From NCBI GenBank assembly GCA_013288685.1, contig JABDBM010000009.1, positions 1-64,000 on the forward strand: a DNA stretch of 64,000 nucleotides, given 5' to 3'. Origin of the DNA: Bacteroidota bacterium (GTDB lineage: Bacteria > Bacteroidota > Bacteroidia > Sphingobacteriales > Sphingobacteriaceae). Shown here one piece after another: positions 35,546 to 45,308 of the stretch (position 1 is its first letter; every line of letters begins with the position of its first letter). A program made the position numbers and the translations under genes. The notes under the pieces are model-generated. The model did not search any database, was not told the DNA's origin, and saw only the letters and a list, made by a program, of their open reading frames with translations.

Positions 35546-36622
35546 ATGACATCTGTAAAAACCAACTACATCCCCTATCTCGACGGCTTACGCGCCTTTG
35601 CTATTATATTCGTTATTTTATCGCACGTGGGGCTTGATAAAATAATTCCCGGCGGCTTTGGGGTTAGCTTATTCTTTTTTATCAGTGGTTATCTAATTAC
35701 CAAACTGTTGATAACCGAATATGAAAAAACAGGCACCATCGGCTTCAAAAATTTTTACCTGCGGCGCGTTTTCAGGCTTTATCCGGCGTTAATTTTAATG
35801 GTTTGTTTATCAATTGCTGTACTGATAATCCTACATGGCAAAATTTTTCCGGGTGCCATACTATCGGCGTTCTTTTATTTTACTAATTACTATATCGTTT
35901 ATTTTAAGCCGGTCCCGGTTAAAGAATGGGATTTTATTTTTGACCCCACCTGGTCGCTCTCTATTGAAGAACATTTTTACCTGGCCTTTCCGATTCTGTT
36001 TTTCTTGCTGTATAATAAAAAGAATGGTCTTTTAATTTTCCTGCTTATTGCCAGTTTTCTGCCGCTTATCTACCGTTGCTACCTAACCTATACAGCCCCC
36101 GTTATTGATGACGTTTTTACTAACCGGATATATGTAACAACTGAAACAAGGGCCGATTCTATCATTTGGGGGTGTATAGCTGCGCTAATGCTGTTTAAAA
36201 ACAACACGCAGACCTACGTAAACCTCCTTAAATCGTATTGGTCGTTAATAGCAGGGGTAGTTATTATCCTGTTCTCGCTGTTGTTCAGAAGCGCTATGTT
36301 CAGAGAGTCATTCCGATTTTCATTACAGGCCATCGCTTTCTTTTTAATTGTCCCCTCTATCAGTTTCTACAACCAAACATCAGTAATAAAAAAGGTTCTC
36401 GAAAATAAGGCATTGTTGTTTATCGGCAGGTTAAGCTATTCGCTTTACCTTTTTCATTGGATGGTAATTATATTAGCCAACCATTACTTTAGGCCGAACA
36501 GCGCCGTATGGATAACTTTCATCGTATTTTTTAGCGTGGCGCTCTCTTTAATTTCTTACTTTTTTGTAGAACAGCCATTTATAGCTTTACGAAGGAAATT
36601 TGGTTCGGATGCTAAAGTTTAA
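35546..36622 (+). CDS. Acyltransferase 3 family membrane O-acyltransferase, second of two
   Basis: Same family as the preceding gene but clearly divergent. YIPYLDGLRAFAIIFVILSH holds the family start and catalytic-type His; then GVSLFFFISGYLITKLLI, FYLRRVFRLYPALILM and WSLSIEEHFYLAFPILFFLL. About ten TM helices, 358 residues, no SGNH domain. Two acyltransferases in tandem suggest two acetylated positions or sugars. The stop codon abuts the stop codon of the convergent sugar transferase with no spacer. Confidence 0.9.
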   Translation: MTSVKTNYIPYLDGLRAFAIIFVILSHVGLDKIIPGGFGVSLFFFISGYLITKLLITEYEKTGTIGFKNFYLRRVFRLYPALILMVCLSIAVLIILHGKIFPGAILSAFFYFTNYYIVYFKPVPVKEWDFIFDPTWSLSIEEHFYLAFPILFFLLYNKKNGLLIFLLIASFLPLIYRCYLTYTAPVIDDVFTNRIYVTTETRADSIIWGCIAALMLFKNNTQTYVNLLKSYWSLIAGVVIILFSLLFRSAMFRESFRFSLQAIAFFLIVPSISFYNQTSVIKKVLENKALLFIGRLSYSLYLFHWMVIILANHYFRPNSAVWITFIVFFSVALSLISYFFVEQPFIALRRKFGSDAKV

Positions 36623-38032
36623 TTAAAATGCGTTTTTATCACCAACCAATGTCTTCCAAAAAGTAAGGAAGATAATTTTCAGATCGAGCAATAAACTCCA
36701 GTTTTCGATGTACCAGATGTCATAATTAACACGCGATTTCATCAACGATGCATCAGACGTTTGGCCCCTGAAGCCATTTACCTGCGCCCACCCGGTAATG
36801 CCCGGTTTAATTAAGTGGCGAACCAGGTAATGATCAATAACTTCTTTCGATTCCAGGTTTAACGGTATTGGATGCGGTCTTGGACCAACTACCGACATGC
36901 CGCCTAAAAACACATTGATAAATTGCGGAAATTCATCTAAGCTGGTCTTTCTAAGTATGGCGCCCAGTTTGGTAATGCGCGGATCATCCTTTTTAGCTTG
37001 TTGATATTTACCACTCGTTTCGTCAACATCTCTTGAAGTTACACGCATCGACCGAAACTTGTAGCATTTTATTTTTTTGTTCTTTCTTCCCCATCGTTCC
37101 TGCGAGAAAAATACCGGCCCCTTCGAGTCGAGCTTAATAGCAAGGGCAATTAATGGGAACAACCACGAACACACAAACAGTAAAACCAACGAACTGAATA
37201 TGATATCGAACGTCCGTTTCAAGGTACGTAAATTGATATCATCCAGCGGCACATGGCGGTTGGTTATCATCGGGAAGCCATTAAAGATACTTACACTATA
37301 CTGCGAGTTAATAAGCTCATGGTAAGCAGGAATAATTCTTAATTTAATAGCATGATTACCAACTATATTGGCTATATGTTTAATTTTGTTATGAGCGCGG
37401 TTAGGTAAAGCCACCAATACTTCGTCAAAAACCGTCTCCTCCGTTATATACTCCTCCAGTTTATCAACGGTACCCAGGTACTGCCCATTTAAATTGGGTT
37501 GCGCTGCGTCATCCAGAAAACCAAATATCTCATATCCAAGGTGCTCATTTTTGGTAATAATATCCGAAAATTCCATACCTATTCTCCCGGCGCCAATAAT
37601 TAAGATCTTCTTTTTGTTTACGCCCTTTTTTTGAAGAAAAAGCATGATGCGCCTGTAAAAAACTTTCTCCAAAGGGATCAGTATACACAAAAGCGCAATG
37701 TAAATAAACAGGAAGCGTTTAGTATTATAGGTTTGATGTGCTGTAAAAAAGAAGAAGATTACCAGGCAAAACTGGATAAATATGCTGTTTGCAATTTTGT
37801 AAAGACCGCCGGTTATGGTCTTTGAATTTAAATCGTCAACTGCCTTAGTACTTCGCGACGAGAAGTACCACCCGATAACCAGCAGCGGTAACATCCATAA
37901 ATCAATTAAAATAAAGTCGGTCTTGTATTCGTATTTCAGAAAAAAAATCGCTAGCGTATAGCTCAGTGATAATATAAAGACCTCATTAACAAAACGAAAA
38001 AAATTAAAACGGTATTTATATCTTATTTCCAT
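36623..38032 (-). CDS. Undecaprenyl-phosphate sugar-1-phosphate transferase (WcaJ/WbaP family), copy 2
   Basis: Initiating glycosyl-1-phosphate transferase. N-terminal TM helices at about 15-130, a Rossmann-like middle with ILIIGAGRIGMEFSDIITKN, then the catalytic domain with KCYKFRSMRV, LRKTSLDEFPQFINVFLGGMS and VVGPRPH, ending in SLLLDLKIIFLTFW. 469 residues. Same architecture as the copy at 7391-8794, and both end GD-N-AF, but long stretches differ, so they are paralogues and not a recent copy. Last gene on the minus strand of the capsule series and likely the initiator for it. Confidence 0.92.
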   Translation of the reverse strand: MEIRYKYRFNFFRFVNEVFILSLSYTLAIFFLKYEYKTDFILIDLWMLPLLVIGWYFSSRSTKAVDDLNSKTITGGLYKIANSIFIQFCLVIFFFFTAHQTYNTKRFLFIYIALLCILIPLEKVFYRRIMLFLQKKGVNKKKILIIGAGRIGMEFSDIITKNEHLGYEIFGFLDDAAQPNLNGQYLGTVDKLEEYITEETVFDEVLVALPNRAHNKIKHIANIVGNHAIKLRIIPAYHELINSQYSVSIFNGFPMITNRHVPLDDINLRTLKRTFDIIFSSLVLLFVCSWLFPLIALAIKLDSKGPVFFSQERWGRKNKKIKCYKFRSMRVTSRDVDETSGKYQQAKKDDPRITKLGAILRKTSLDEFPQFINVFLGGMSVVGPRPHPIPLNLESKEVIDHYLVRHLIKPGITGWAQVNGFRGQTSDASLMKSRVNYDIWYIENWSLLLDLKIIFLTFWKTLVGDKNAF

Positions 38033-38131
38033 AAATCAAGAGCATGTGTAGATACATTCTGGTAATTTTTCAATATCAATCATGTTAAAGATAGTAAATA
38101 TCACTTCAAATATCTATAATTTAAACCACAA

Positions 38132-39061
38132 TTATTGACTTTTTGAGAGATAGTCTGCATAGGACAATTTTATCCCTTCTTCCAACTCAACGGAGTGCTT
38201 CCAGCCACTTGAGCGAAGCCTGGAAACATCCATTAATTTGCGTGGCGTACCGTCGGGCTTCGAGATATCAAATTTCACCTCTCCCTTGTACTCAATTATT
38301 TTTTTTATCAGAAGGGCCAAATCTTTGATGGATATATCATGGCCCGTGCCGATATTTACTAACCCTGGTTCATCATAATTTTGCATTAAATAATAACAAG
38401 CTTCGGCCAGATCATCGGCAAATAAAAATTCGCGCATTGGCAAACCGGTACCCCATATAGTTACCGACGGTGCCTCCGCCTGCTTTGCCTCGTGAAACCT
38501 TCTTATTAAAGCCGGTAATACGTGCGAATTTTCCGGGTGATAATTATCATTATAGCCATACAAATTGGTAGGCATTACCGAAATAAAATTACATCCGTAT
38601 TGGGCCCTGTAAGCATCGCACATTTTTATCCCTGCAATTTTTGCTATGGCATAAGGCTCATTAGTTGTTTCAAGCAAACCAGTTAACAAGTACTCTTCCT
38701 TTAATGGCTGCGGCGCCAATTTTGGATAAATACAACTCGAACCCAAAAACATCAATTTTTTCACACCATTTACATAGGCGTTATGAATAATATTATTTTG
38801 TATCTGAAGATTATCATACAAAAACTCGGCCCTATAGGTGTTATTTGCTACAATTCCGCCAACCTTTGCAGCAGCTAAAAAAACGTAATCTGGTTTTTCT
38901 ATCGCAAAAAAATCAATTACCTGTCGTTGGTTCCGCAAATCAAGCGATGCCGATGTCCGGGTAATAAATCTGGTAAAACCTTCTTTTTCAAGTTTTCTAT
39001 AAATCGCCGAGCCTACCATTCCGTTATGGCCTGCTATATAAATCTTTGCGTTTTTATCCAT
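38132..39061 (-). CDS. fcl: GDP-L-fucose synthase, copy 2
   Basis: Same reaction and length (309 residues) as the copy at 20476-21405, about 86% identical by hand count. Motifs [64 protein letters not shown] and [14 protein letters not shown] are intact. It lies 28 bases after gmd on the same strand, so this is the canonical gmd-fcl pair. The second copy implies either a past duplication or two polysaccharide loci that were joined. Confidence 0.95.
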   Translation of the reverse strand: MDKNAKIYIAGHNGMVGSAIYRKLEKEGFTRFITRTSASLDLRNQRQVIDFFAIEKPDYVFLAAAKVGGIVANNTYRAEFLYDNLQIQNNIIHNAYVNGVKKLMFLGSSCIYPKLAPQPLKEEYLLTGLLETTNEPYAIAKIAGIKMCDAYRAQYGCNFISVMPTNLYGYNDNYHPENSHVLPALIRRFHEAKQAEAPSVTIWGTGLPMREFLFADDLAEACYYLMQNYDEPGLVNIGTGHDISIKDLALLIKKIIEYKGEVKFDISKPDGTPRKLMDVSRLRSSGWKHSVELEEGIKLSYADYLSKSQ

Positions 39062-39089
39062 ATTAATTTGCTACTTACAAAAGTCGCTA

Positions 39090-40208
39090 TTACTCAAACT
39101 GATTTTTAATAACATATCCCGAGTCTTTCAAAAGCTTTTCTTTACGGAATAAATCAAGGTCGGCAGCAACCATTTCACTCACCAGTTCTTTCAACGCATA
39201 TTTCGGTTTCCATTTTAACTTTTCCTGGCATTTAGTCGGGTCGCCAATTAACAACTCCACTTCTGTTGGCCTAAAATATTTAGGGTCAACAGCAACTACT
39301 TCTTTTCCTTCTGGTAATTGAAAATCGGGATTTGCACAGTGTGTAACATATCCTCTTTCATTATCGCCTTCACCTGTAAACTCTACAGTGATGCCAACCT
39401 CAGCAAATGCCATCCGCACAAACTCACGTACCTTCGTTGTAACACCGGTAGCAATAACGAAGTCTTCCGGCTCATCCTGCTGTAATATCAGGTACATTGC
39501 ATATACGTAATCCTTTGCATGCCCCCAATCGCGTTGCGCCTCCAAATTGCCAAGGTATAGCTTATCCTGTAAACCCATTGCTATTTTTGAAACGCCTCTG
39601 GTAATTTTGCGGGTTACAAAAGTTTCGCCCCGCAACGGGCTTTCATGATTAAATAAAATTCCATTACAAGCAAACATGTTATAGGCTTCGCGATAATTTA
39701 CGGTGATCCAATACGCATAAAGTTTGGCTACTGCATACGGCGATCTCGGATAAAATGGCGTGGTCTCTGACTGTGGCACAGCCTGTACCAGTCCGTACAG
39801 TTCAGAAGTGGAGGCCTGGTATATTTTTGTTTTTTTTGTGAGCCCCAATATCCGCACTGCTTCCAACACCCGCAAAGTGCCAATTCCATCGGCATTTGCA
39901 GTATATTCAGGCGTGTCAAAACTCACTTTAACATGCGACATTGCGCCCAGATTATAAATTTCGTCGGGCTGAACTTGCTGAATAATTCTGATCAGATTAG
40001 TGCTGTCGCTCAAATCACCGTAATGCAGTATCAAGCTTTTGTTGGTCTCATGCGGATCCTGATACAGGTGATCAATCCTATCGGTATTAAACAACGAACT
40101 TCTTCGTTTTATACCATGTACTTCATAATCTTTCGACAGCAATAGTTCCGTCAGATAAGCCCCGTCCTGGCCCGTTATACCTGTTATTAATGCTATTTTT
40201 TTTTTCAT
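39090..40208 (-). CDS. gmd: GDP-mannose 4,6-dehydratase
   Basis: First step from GDP-mannose to GDP-L-fucose (product GDP-4-keto-6-deoxymannose). It has [20 protein letters not shown] at 7-26, [35 protein letters not shown], the active-site [15 protein letters not shown] (YxxxK) and [16 protein letters not shown]. 372 residues is standard. Directly upstream of fcl. manB/manC for GDP-mannose supply are not in this window. Confidence 0.96.
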   Translation of the reverse strand: MKKKIALITGITGQDGAYLTELLLSKDYEVHGIKRRSSLFNTDRIDHLYQDPHETNKSLILHYGDLSDSTNLIRIIQQVQPDEIYNLGAMSHVKVSFDTPEYTANADGIGTLRVLEAVRILGLTKKTKIYQASTSELYGLVQAVPQSETTPFYPRSPYAVAKLYAYWITVNYREAYNMFACNGILFNHESPLRGETFVTRKITRGVSKIAMGLQDKLYLGNLEAQRDWGHAKDYVYAMYLILQQDEPEDFVIATGVTTKVREFVRMAFAEVGITVEFTGEGDNERGYVTHCANPDFQLPEGKEVVAVDPKYFRPTEVELLIGDPTKCQEKLKWKPKYALKELVSEMVAADLDLFRKEKLLKDSGYVIKNQFE

Positions 40209-40343
40209 GTATTATATATAATAACTAACAAATTACTTAAACAGAATAATGCTGTAAAGGAGTTGATTTTATACCCGCAAACGTTATTCAGTATTGATCC
40301 CAAAAGCCCGACAAAGTAAATAAAATACAGTTAACAATTAAGA

Positions 40344-41120
40344 TTACTTTGTCAATTGCTTTTGATTAAACTTCTGCGACAATATATGCGGGAATATTGA
40401 TGGGGCTTCAATAAAGTAGCGTCTAAAAAGTCGTTTAGGTTCATTTAAGAACCTAAACAACCATTCTAAACCCCATTTTTGAACCCAGGAAGGAGCGCGT
40501 TTTATAAGCCCGGCGCTTACTTCAAAGGCTCCGCCAACCCCCATCGCTATATTTACATCCAGTTTATCAAAATGCTCGTAAATCCAAAAGTCTTGTTTTG
40601 GCGCAGTTAAGCTCACCCACAATACATTTGGTTTTGCAGCATTAACCAGATTAATCATCTTTAAATTCTCCTCGTCCGAAAATCTCTCTGCAAAGGGAGG
40701 CGAATAAACACCAACAACCTTAATCCCCGGATAATCTTCCTCAAATTTTTGTTTAAGTTTTTCGCCAACACCCTCCTTCGCGCCCAGCAAAAACATAGTG
40801 TACCCTTTCGCGGCGCACTCTTTGGCATACTCGGGCAAAAGGTCAAGGCCTGTAATTCGTTCTTTAATAGGCGTTCCTAAAAATTTGGCCATCCAAAGTA
40901 ACGGAACCCCGTCGCAAAAAGTGAGATCCGCCGAATTGTACAGATCTTTTAAAGCCAGATCATTTTGCGCCCACACAAGGCAATTTACCGGCGTTACGCA
41001 AGCACGTACTTTTTGGCCTTTATCAATTACCTCGTTCAAAATCTGGACAGCGCCATTGAAAGATACATTACTTATGCCTACACCTGCAATATCTGTTTTT
41101 GGCGCTAAAACATTCATCAT
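40344..41120 (-). CDS. WecB/TagA/CpsF family glycosyltransferase, copy 1
   Basis: Transferase of the ManNAc(A)-transferase/TagA family that usually adds an N-acetylated sugar to a lipid-linked intermediate. It has the family signature LTFCDGVPLLWMAKFLGTPI and ERITGLDLLPE near 75-105, MFLLGAKEGVGEKLKQKF, VGVYSPPFAERFSDEENLKM, VLWVSLTAPKQDFWIYEHFD (TAPKQ) and GVGGAFEVSAGLIKRAPSWV. 258 residues. It starts 3 bases after the stop of the secreted beta-helix protein, so the two form a unit. A paralogue lies at 56006-56755. Confidence 0.9.
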   Translation of the reverse strand: MMNVLAPKTDIAGVGISNVSFNGAVQILNEVIDKGQKVRACVTPVNCLVWAQNDLALKDLYNSADLTFCDGVPLLWMAKFLGTPIKERITGLDLLPEYAKECAAKGYTMFLLGAKEGVGEKLKQKFEEDYPGIKVVGVYSPPFAERFSDEENLKMINLVNAAKPNVLWVSLTAPKQDFWIYEHFDKLDVNIAMGVGGAFEVSAGLIKRAPSWVQKWGLEWLFRFLNEPKRLFRRYFIEAPSIFPHILSQKFNQKQLTK

Positions 41121-41123
41121 AAA

Positions 41124-42980
41124 TTAGTTAACCTTTTTATTGCCAACCTGGCTTTTTACAACATTAATTAAACCGTTATTTTGCGGTGTTTTTTCAAAAT
41201 AATTTTTTTCTATGTCAACCTTGTCGGCCCCGGTCTGGTTGAATCTTATATCCTCGTTTTGTACCGACCTGATCACATTACTATCAACCTTCATTAACGA
41301 AGATCCCTGATCGAAGAAAATACCATTGTTCCTTGATCCCACCGCATCTTTTGATCTGGAAATGTTAGAAATATAATTATTCTTGATAACACTATTTTGC
41401 TGCGGCCCCAGCGTATATATACCCCCGCCATCAGCAAGTTCCCGCATAACATCGTGAATATTATTTTTAGTTATGGTATTTGAACTTGTATAATTGTCCA
41501 TAAAACCCCAGGTCCAGCCGCAGCTAATACCACTGTAGGGTAAGTTATATATTTCGTTACTCATCACCGTATTGTGGTGGGATTGCATAATTGAAATTGC
41601 AACCGAGGACTTGTAGACAATAGCTAAATCGTGAAACTTGCAGTTACCGATTAAATTATTTGATGGGGAAACTTCTATCGGGATATGTGCCGCAATTGGG
41701 TTTCTATTATTGTAACCTATAAGCACACCTCCACCTCCAAGGTCCGAGAATTCCGAATTTAACACCCGGATGTTTTGCGAATATTCGCCTATTCTCATAG
41801 CATAAGTTCCCAGGAACGTAAATGTACACCTGTCGAAGGAAATGTTTCTTGCATTTACGAGTGTAATTGATTCACCGCACTCCACAGCAGTTTGGCTTCC
41901 CGAAAAACCTGTCGACAAATCTAACCAGGGCACATCTGTAGCTTTAGCGGCCAACTTACTTTCTTTATTAATACCGCGCGGTGCATTGGTATATTGGAAA
42001 TCAATTCCTATAAATTTAATATTTTGAATAGGATCAGCATTGGCATCGGCTTGCATAATAATCAGCTTGTCGAGTTGCGGCACTACGAAATGTTTTGCGT
42101 TTGGGTCTTCGTTGCCATTTGCGACATACCATAACTCATGCGCCTTTTTATCAAAGTACCAATCACCCGGATTATTCAGAAAACTCCTGCTATTTTCAAC
42201 ATAATACCGGTTTGTGTTTGAAAAAAAGCCAATTGGATAAACGTCCGGCGACTTTAAATAAACAAATTTGTTCGATTTATCCACGTTTCCAACACTGTGC
42301 CAGGTGCAATCCCAGCTATGATAAAGTAAAATTTCGGCATTGCTGACGTCAACGTTATCCAAATCATTCCCTGTATAAGCGAAGCTGCAAAAAGCCAATA
42401 ATTCTTTAGACTTTAATTGTTGTGTAGCAGTAAACCGCGTTGGTTGCTTTACCCAGCCAGAAATCCGCGCGTATTGAGTAATTGGGCCGGCTGTATATAA
42501 CATCGGCGACCTGGACCGGATTAACCGTTGCCCTTCCGAAAATAGTTGATTAATGTCGCCACCAACATTTCGCGGAACATCTAATTTCCAAATATTTTTA
42601 CCTCTATCAGCCAATACCCATTTACGGGGCAAGGGGGCACCACCTGATATTACAGGGTTCTCTGTCTGATAGGCTTTGTATTGCACTATGCAATTAGCGT
42701 CGCCGTCGTCTTTTGTGAAAACCAGCGGTTGGTCAAGTGTAAAAACACCATCCCTGAGGTTAATAGTTATCGTGTTATAAGATTTGCTCTTAAGCAGGTT
42801 CTTCACATAAGCCTTGGCTTTCGCTATAGTAAGAAAGGGCGAGGTAATTGTGCCCGCGTTTGAGTCATTGCCTGCAGGTGAAACGAATAAATTAAATTCT
42901 TTGTTTTGTGCAAACAAAGTAAAAGAACATGCATTAATAATTAATGCAATAATACAAATGATTTTAAGATGCTTTTTCAT
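41124..42980 (-). CDS. Secreted right-handed parallel beta-helix protein
   Basis: 618 residues. A Sec signal peptide is predicted at about 1-24 (KKHLKIICIIALIINACSFT, then FAQ). The mature start FVSPAGNDSNAGTITSPFLT is the opening typical of beta-helix polysaccharide-active proteins. Later repeats such as NISFDRCTFTFLGTYAMRIG, NSEFSDLGGGGVLIGYNN, NNIHDVMRELADGGGIYTLG and NYFEK look like stacked PbH1 coils (about 330-600). Enzymes with this fold are lyases, epimerases or hydrolases of uronic-acid or sulfated polymers; no catalytic set can be named. Co-transcribed with a TagA-type transferase, so it may trim or modify the exported glycan. Confidence 0.8.
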   Translation of the reverse strand: MKKHLKIICIIALIINACSFTLFAQNKEFNLFVSPAGNDSNAGTITSPFLTIAKAKAYVKNLLKSKSYNTITINLRDGVFTLDQPLVFTKDDGDANCIVQYKAYQTENPVISGGAPLPRKWVLADRGKNIWKLDVPRNVGGDINQLFSEGQRLIRSRSPMLYTAGPITQYARISGWVKQPTRFTATQQLKSKELLAFCSFAYTGNDLDNVDVSNAEILLYHSWDCTWHSVGNVDKSNKFVYLKSPDVYPIGFFSNTNRYYVENSRSFLNNPGDWYFDKKAHELWYVANGNEDPNAKHFVVPQLDKLIIMQADANADPIQNIKFIGIDFQYTNAPRGINKESKLAAKATDVPWLDLSTGFSGSQTAVECGESITLVNARNISFDRCTFTFLGTYAMRIGEYSQNIRVLNSEFSDLGGGGVLIGYNNRNPIAAHIPIEVSPSNNLIGNCKFHDLAIVYKSSVAISIMQSHHNTVMSNEIYNLPYSGISCGWTWGFMDNYTSSNTITKNNIHDVMRELADGGGIYTLGPQQNSVIKNNYISNISRSKDAVGSRNNGIFFDQGSSLMKVDSNVIRSVQNEDIRFNQTGADKVDIEKNYFEKTPQNNGLINVVKSQVGNKKVN

Positions 42981-43242
42981 GGCTGTTTTTTCAAGTGGGT
43001 AATTAAAAATATAATGTTATAACTAATTGTCATGCAAAAATCTAAACAGTTTAAAATTCGATCAAAAATAATAACCTATTTAAAAAATTGGGTTGCTGCT
43101 CACGAGGGAATTGACGCGATCACTTTCAAACTAGCTTCTATTATTAATATCCCTCAATAATTGTTCCCAATACTTAATCTCACTTTTTTAAAAGTCTTTT
43201 TACAAAATTCAACGCACTAACATTCAGTTAAATATAAACACA

Positions 43243-44199
43243 TTATTTGTTTTTATTATACCACTGTACGAAATTTTCGATACCCTGCTTTACTTTTGTT
43301 TTTGGCTGATATTTAAATTTATTGGTAGCTTTCGAGATATCAGCAAACGTTCGGTCAACATCGCCAGGTTGCGATGGCATCCAATTTATATTTGCTTTTT
43401 TTCCTAAACTTAACTCTATATAAGCTATTAATTCCTTAAGCTTAGTTGTTTCCGATTCTCCAAAATTAATAATTTCAAAGTTAAAATCAGATTCAGCCAA
43501 ATTTATCAAACCCTGTGTAATATCATCAATATAGGTGTAGTCCCGTTCTGTATTACCATCGCCAAAAGCAGGTAGTGGCAATCCTTCATCTATCATCCTG
43601 GTAAATTTATGTATAGCCATCTCGGGCCGTTGCCTTGGGCCATACACCGTAAAGAACCGCACACACATAATATTTAACCCGTACAACTTGTTAGCCACCG
43701 AGCAAATTAACTCACAGGCACGTTTACTGGCCGCATAAGGCGATATAGGGTCACACACCGGATCTTCCTCACTAAACGGCACTTTTGTATTTGCACCGTA
43801 AACGGACGACGATGACGCAAAAATTAACCGTTTTACTTTGTGCTTAACCATGGCATCCAAAATATTTTGCGTGCCTTTAATATTAATTTCGTAATACTCG
43901 TTCGGGAAATCAATAGAGGGCCTTACTCCGGCTTTTGCCGCCAGGTGATATACCAAATCAAAATTATGTGCTAAAAATAGTGTGTTTAACAAACCAGTAT
44001 CAGTAATGCTCCCTGTTGCAAGCACAAACCTCGGGTTGTTTAAAAGTTCTTTTATGTTTTTTTCTTTTATTGCCTTATCATAAAAAGGATCAAAATTATC
44101 TAAACAAACAATAGTTGCCTCTTTATTTTGTGCGAGTAACGTTTCACATAAACTGGCACCAATAAATCCTGCGCCGCCTGTTATCAAAATATTCTTCAT
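43243..44199 (-). CDS. NAD-dependent sugar epimerase (UDP-glucuronate 4-epimerase/GalE-like)
   Basis: Extended SDR: ILITGGAGFIGASLCETLLA at 4-23, LDNFDPFYDKAIKEKNI near 35, VYHLAAKAGVRPSIDFPNEY, FASSSSVYGANTKVPFSEED, the catalytic SPYAASKRACELIC (YxxxK), RFFTVYGPRQRPEMAIHKFT and FGDGNTERDYTYIDD. The AGVRPSI and GPRQRPEMA motifs are those of the UDP-glucuronate 4-epimerase (CapI/LpsL) group, giving UDP-galacturonate. 318 residues. Last gene of the minus-strand cluster that runs down from wza, 19 bases after a GT4. Confidence 0.82.
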   Translation of the reverse strand: MKNILITGGAGFIGASLCETLLAQNKEATIVCLDNFDPFYDKAIKEKNIKELLNNPRFVLATGSITDTGLLNTLFLAHNFDLVYHLAAKAGVRPSIDFPNEYYEINIKGTQNILDAMVKHKVKRLIFASSSSVYGANTKVPFSEEDPVCDPISPYAASKRACELICSVANKLYGLNIMCVRFFTVYGPRQRPEMAIHKFTRMIDEGLPLPAFGDGNTERDYTYIDDITQGLINLAESDFNFEIINFGESETTKLKELIAYIELSLGKKANINWMPSQPGDVDRTFADISKATNKFKYQPKTKVKQGIENFVQWYNKNK

Positions 44200-44218
44200 G
44201 TATAAAAAATCTTAATCG

Positions 44219-45298
44219 TTAATTTAGCATTTTGAAAAAATTATAGAAATTTCTTTCATATCTCTCCAGAGTATATTGTTCCTCGTAATCCTTCCTGGCC
44301 CCAACGGCCATTTTATCGTACAGATCTTTGTTTTCAAATAATCCTATTGCCGAAGCCAGCATCCCATCAATATCGTGAATATCATGGATAAAACCATTTT
44401 TTCCGGGTTTTATCTGGTCAATAACGCCACGCCACCGGGTTGATATTACTGGCAAAAAGTAGGAAAACGCCTCAATAACTACTGTTGGGAAGTTTTCAGA
44501 TTCGTAAAAGGTGGGAAACAGTAACACACTCGAGCTTTGAAACAAACCGGCTAACTTCTGGCCCGACTGTGTACCCTCATATACCAGGTATCCTTCGTCC
44601 TGCCCTGCTTTAATCAATTGCTCAATACTGGTGTCAACAACATCGCCAATAATTCTTCCAACTATTATATTGTTGAAACTGTGTGCCTGTCTTGCAACTT
44701 CAATAAAATCAAGTATTCCTTTACTTTCGCGGCAAGCGCCCACAAACAACAGATAAAATTTATCGCCTTTTTGTATCGCAGGGTTATAATTGTCTTTAAC
44801 CCCGTTTGGAATTATTACTATCTCTTTTGATTTAAGAAAGGTAGGATCGTCGGTTCCCTGCTCGCTCATGCACGACGAATACCGCACATTGAAATAACTA
44901 AATTCATAAATTTTTTTTAGAACAGGACTCAGCGCATCATACATGGTTGAAATTCCACCAGCATGAAAGCGAAAAAACACCTTGAATTTAAATAGCCTGA
45001 TAGGAAAAAGTAAAATAAAATCGCGATACATTGGTACCCGGTTGGGACCAGCAGGCGGATAATAAACACAAGTTGGACGAAAAAAAATTAGATTATAGCA
45101 AATTGAAAAAAATATCCTAATTAATTTAATCACTTTACTGATATTCAAAACACCTATCTCCCGGGAGTTTTCGCTAAAATCCAAATGTATAAAACGGTAC
45201 CTAAATTCATATTTCTCAAGAATCTTAGTTACTTTCTCTATCTGAAGGCTTTGTCCGGTATAAGGTGGTGGCAACTGCCCTATTATCAAAAATCTCAT
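44219..45298 (-). CDS. Glycosyltransferase family 4
   Basis: GT-B transferase of 359 residues: MRFLIIGQLPPPYTGQSLQI at the start, donor domain YLLFVGACRESKGILDFIEV near 185 and an E-x7-E-like segment FPTFYESENFPTVVIEAFSY near 275-295, ending RYERNFYNFFKML. Ten bases after the polymerase-like gene on the same strand. Sugar specificity unknown. Base composition here is lower in GC than the housekeeping part, as is usual for such loci. Confidence 0.86.
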   Translation of the reverse strand: MRFLIIGQLPPPYTGQSLQIEKVTKILEKYEFRYRFIHLDFSENSREIGVLNISKVIKLIRIFFSICYNLIFFRPTCVYYPPAGPNRVPMYRDFILLFPIRLFKFKVFFRFHAGGISTMYDALSPVLKKIYEFSYFNVRYSSCMSEQGTDDPTFLKSKEIVIIPNGVKDNYNPAIQKGDKFYLLFVGACRESKGILDFIEVARQAHSFNNIIVGRIIGDVVDTSIEQLIKAGQDEGYLVYEGTQSGQKLAGLFQSSSVLLFPTFYESENFPTVVIEAFSYFLPVISTRWRGVIDQIKPGKNGFIHDIHDIDGMLASAIGLFENKDLYDKMAVGARKDYEEQYTLERYERNFYNFFKMLN

Positions 45299-45308
45299 CA
45301 GCTTATGT

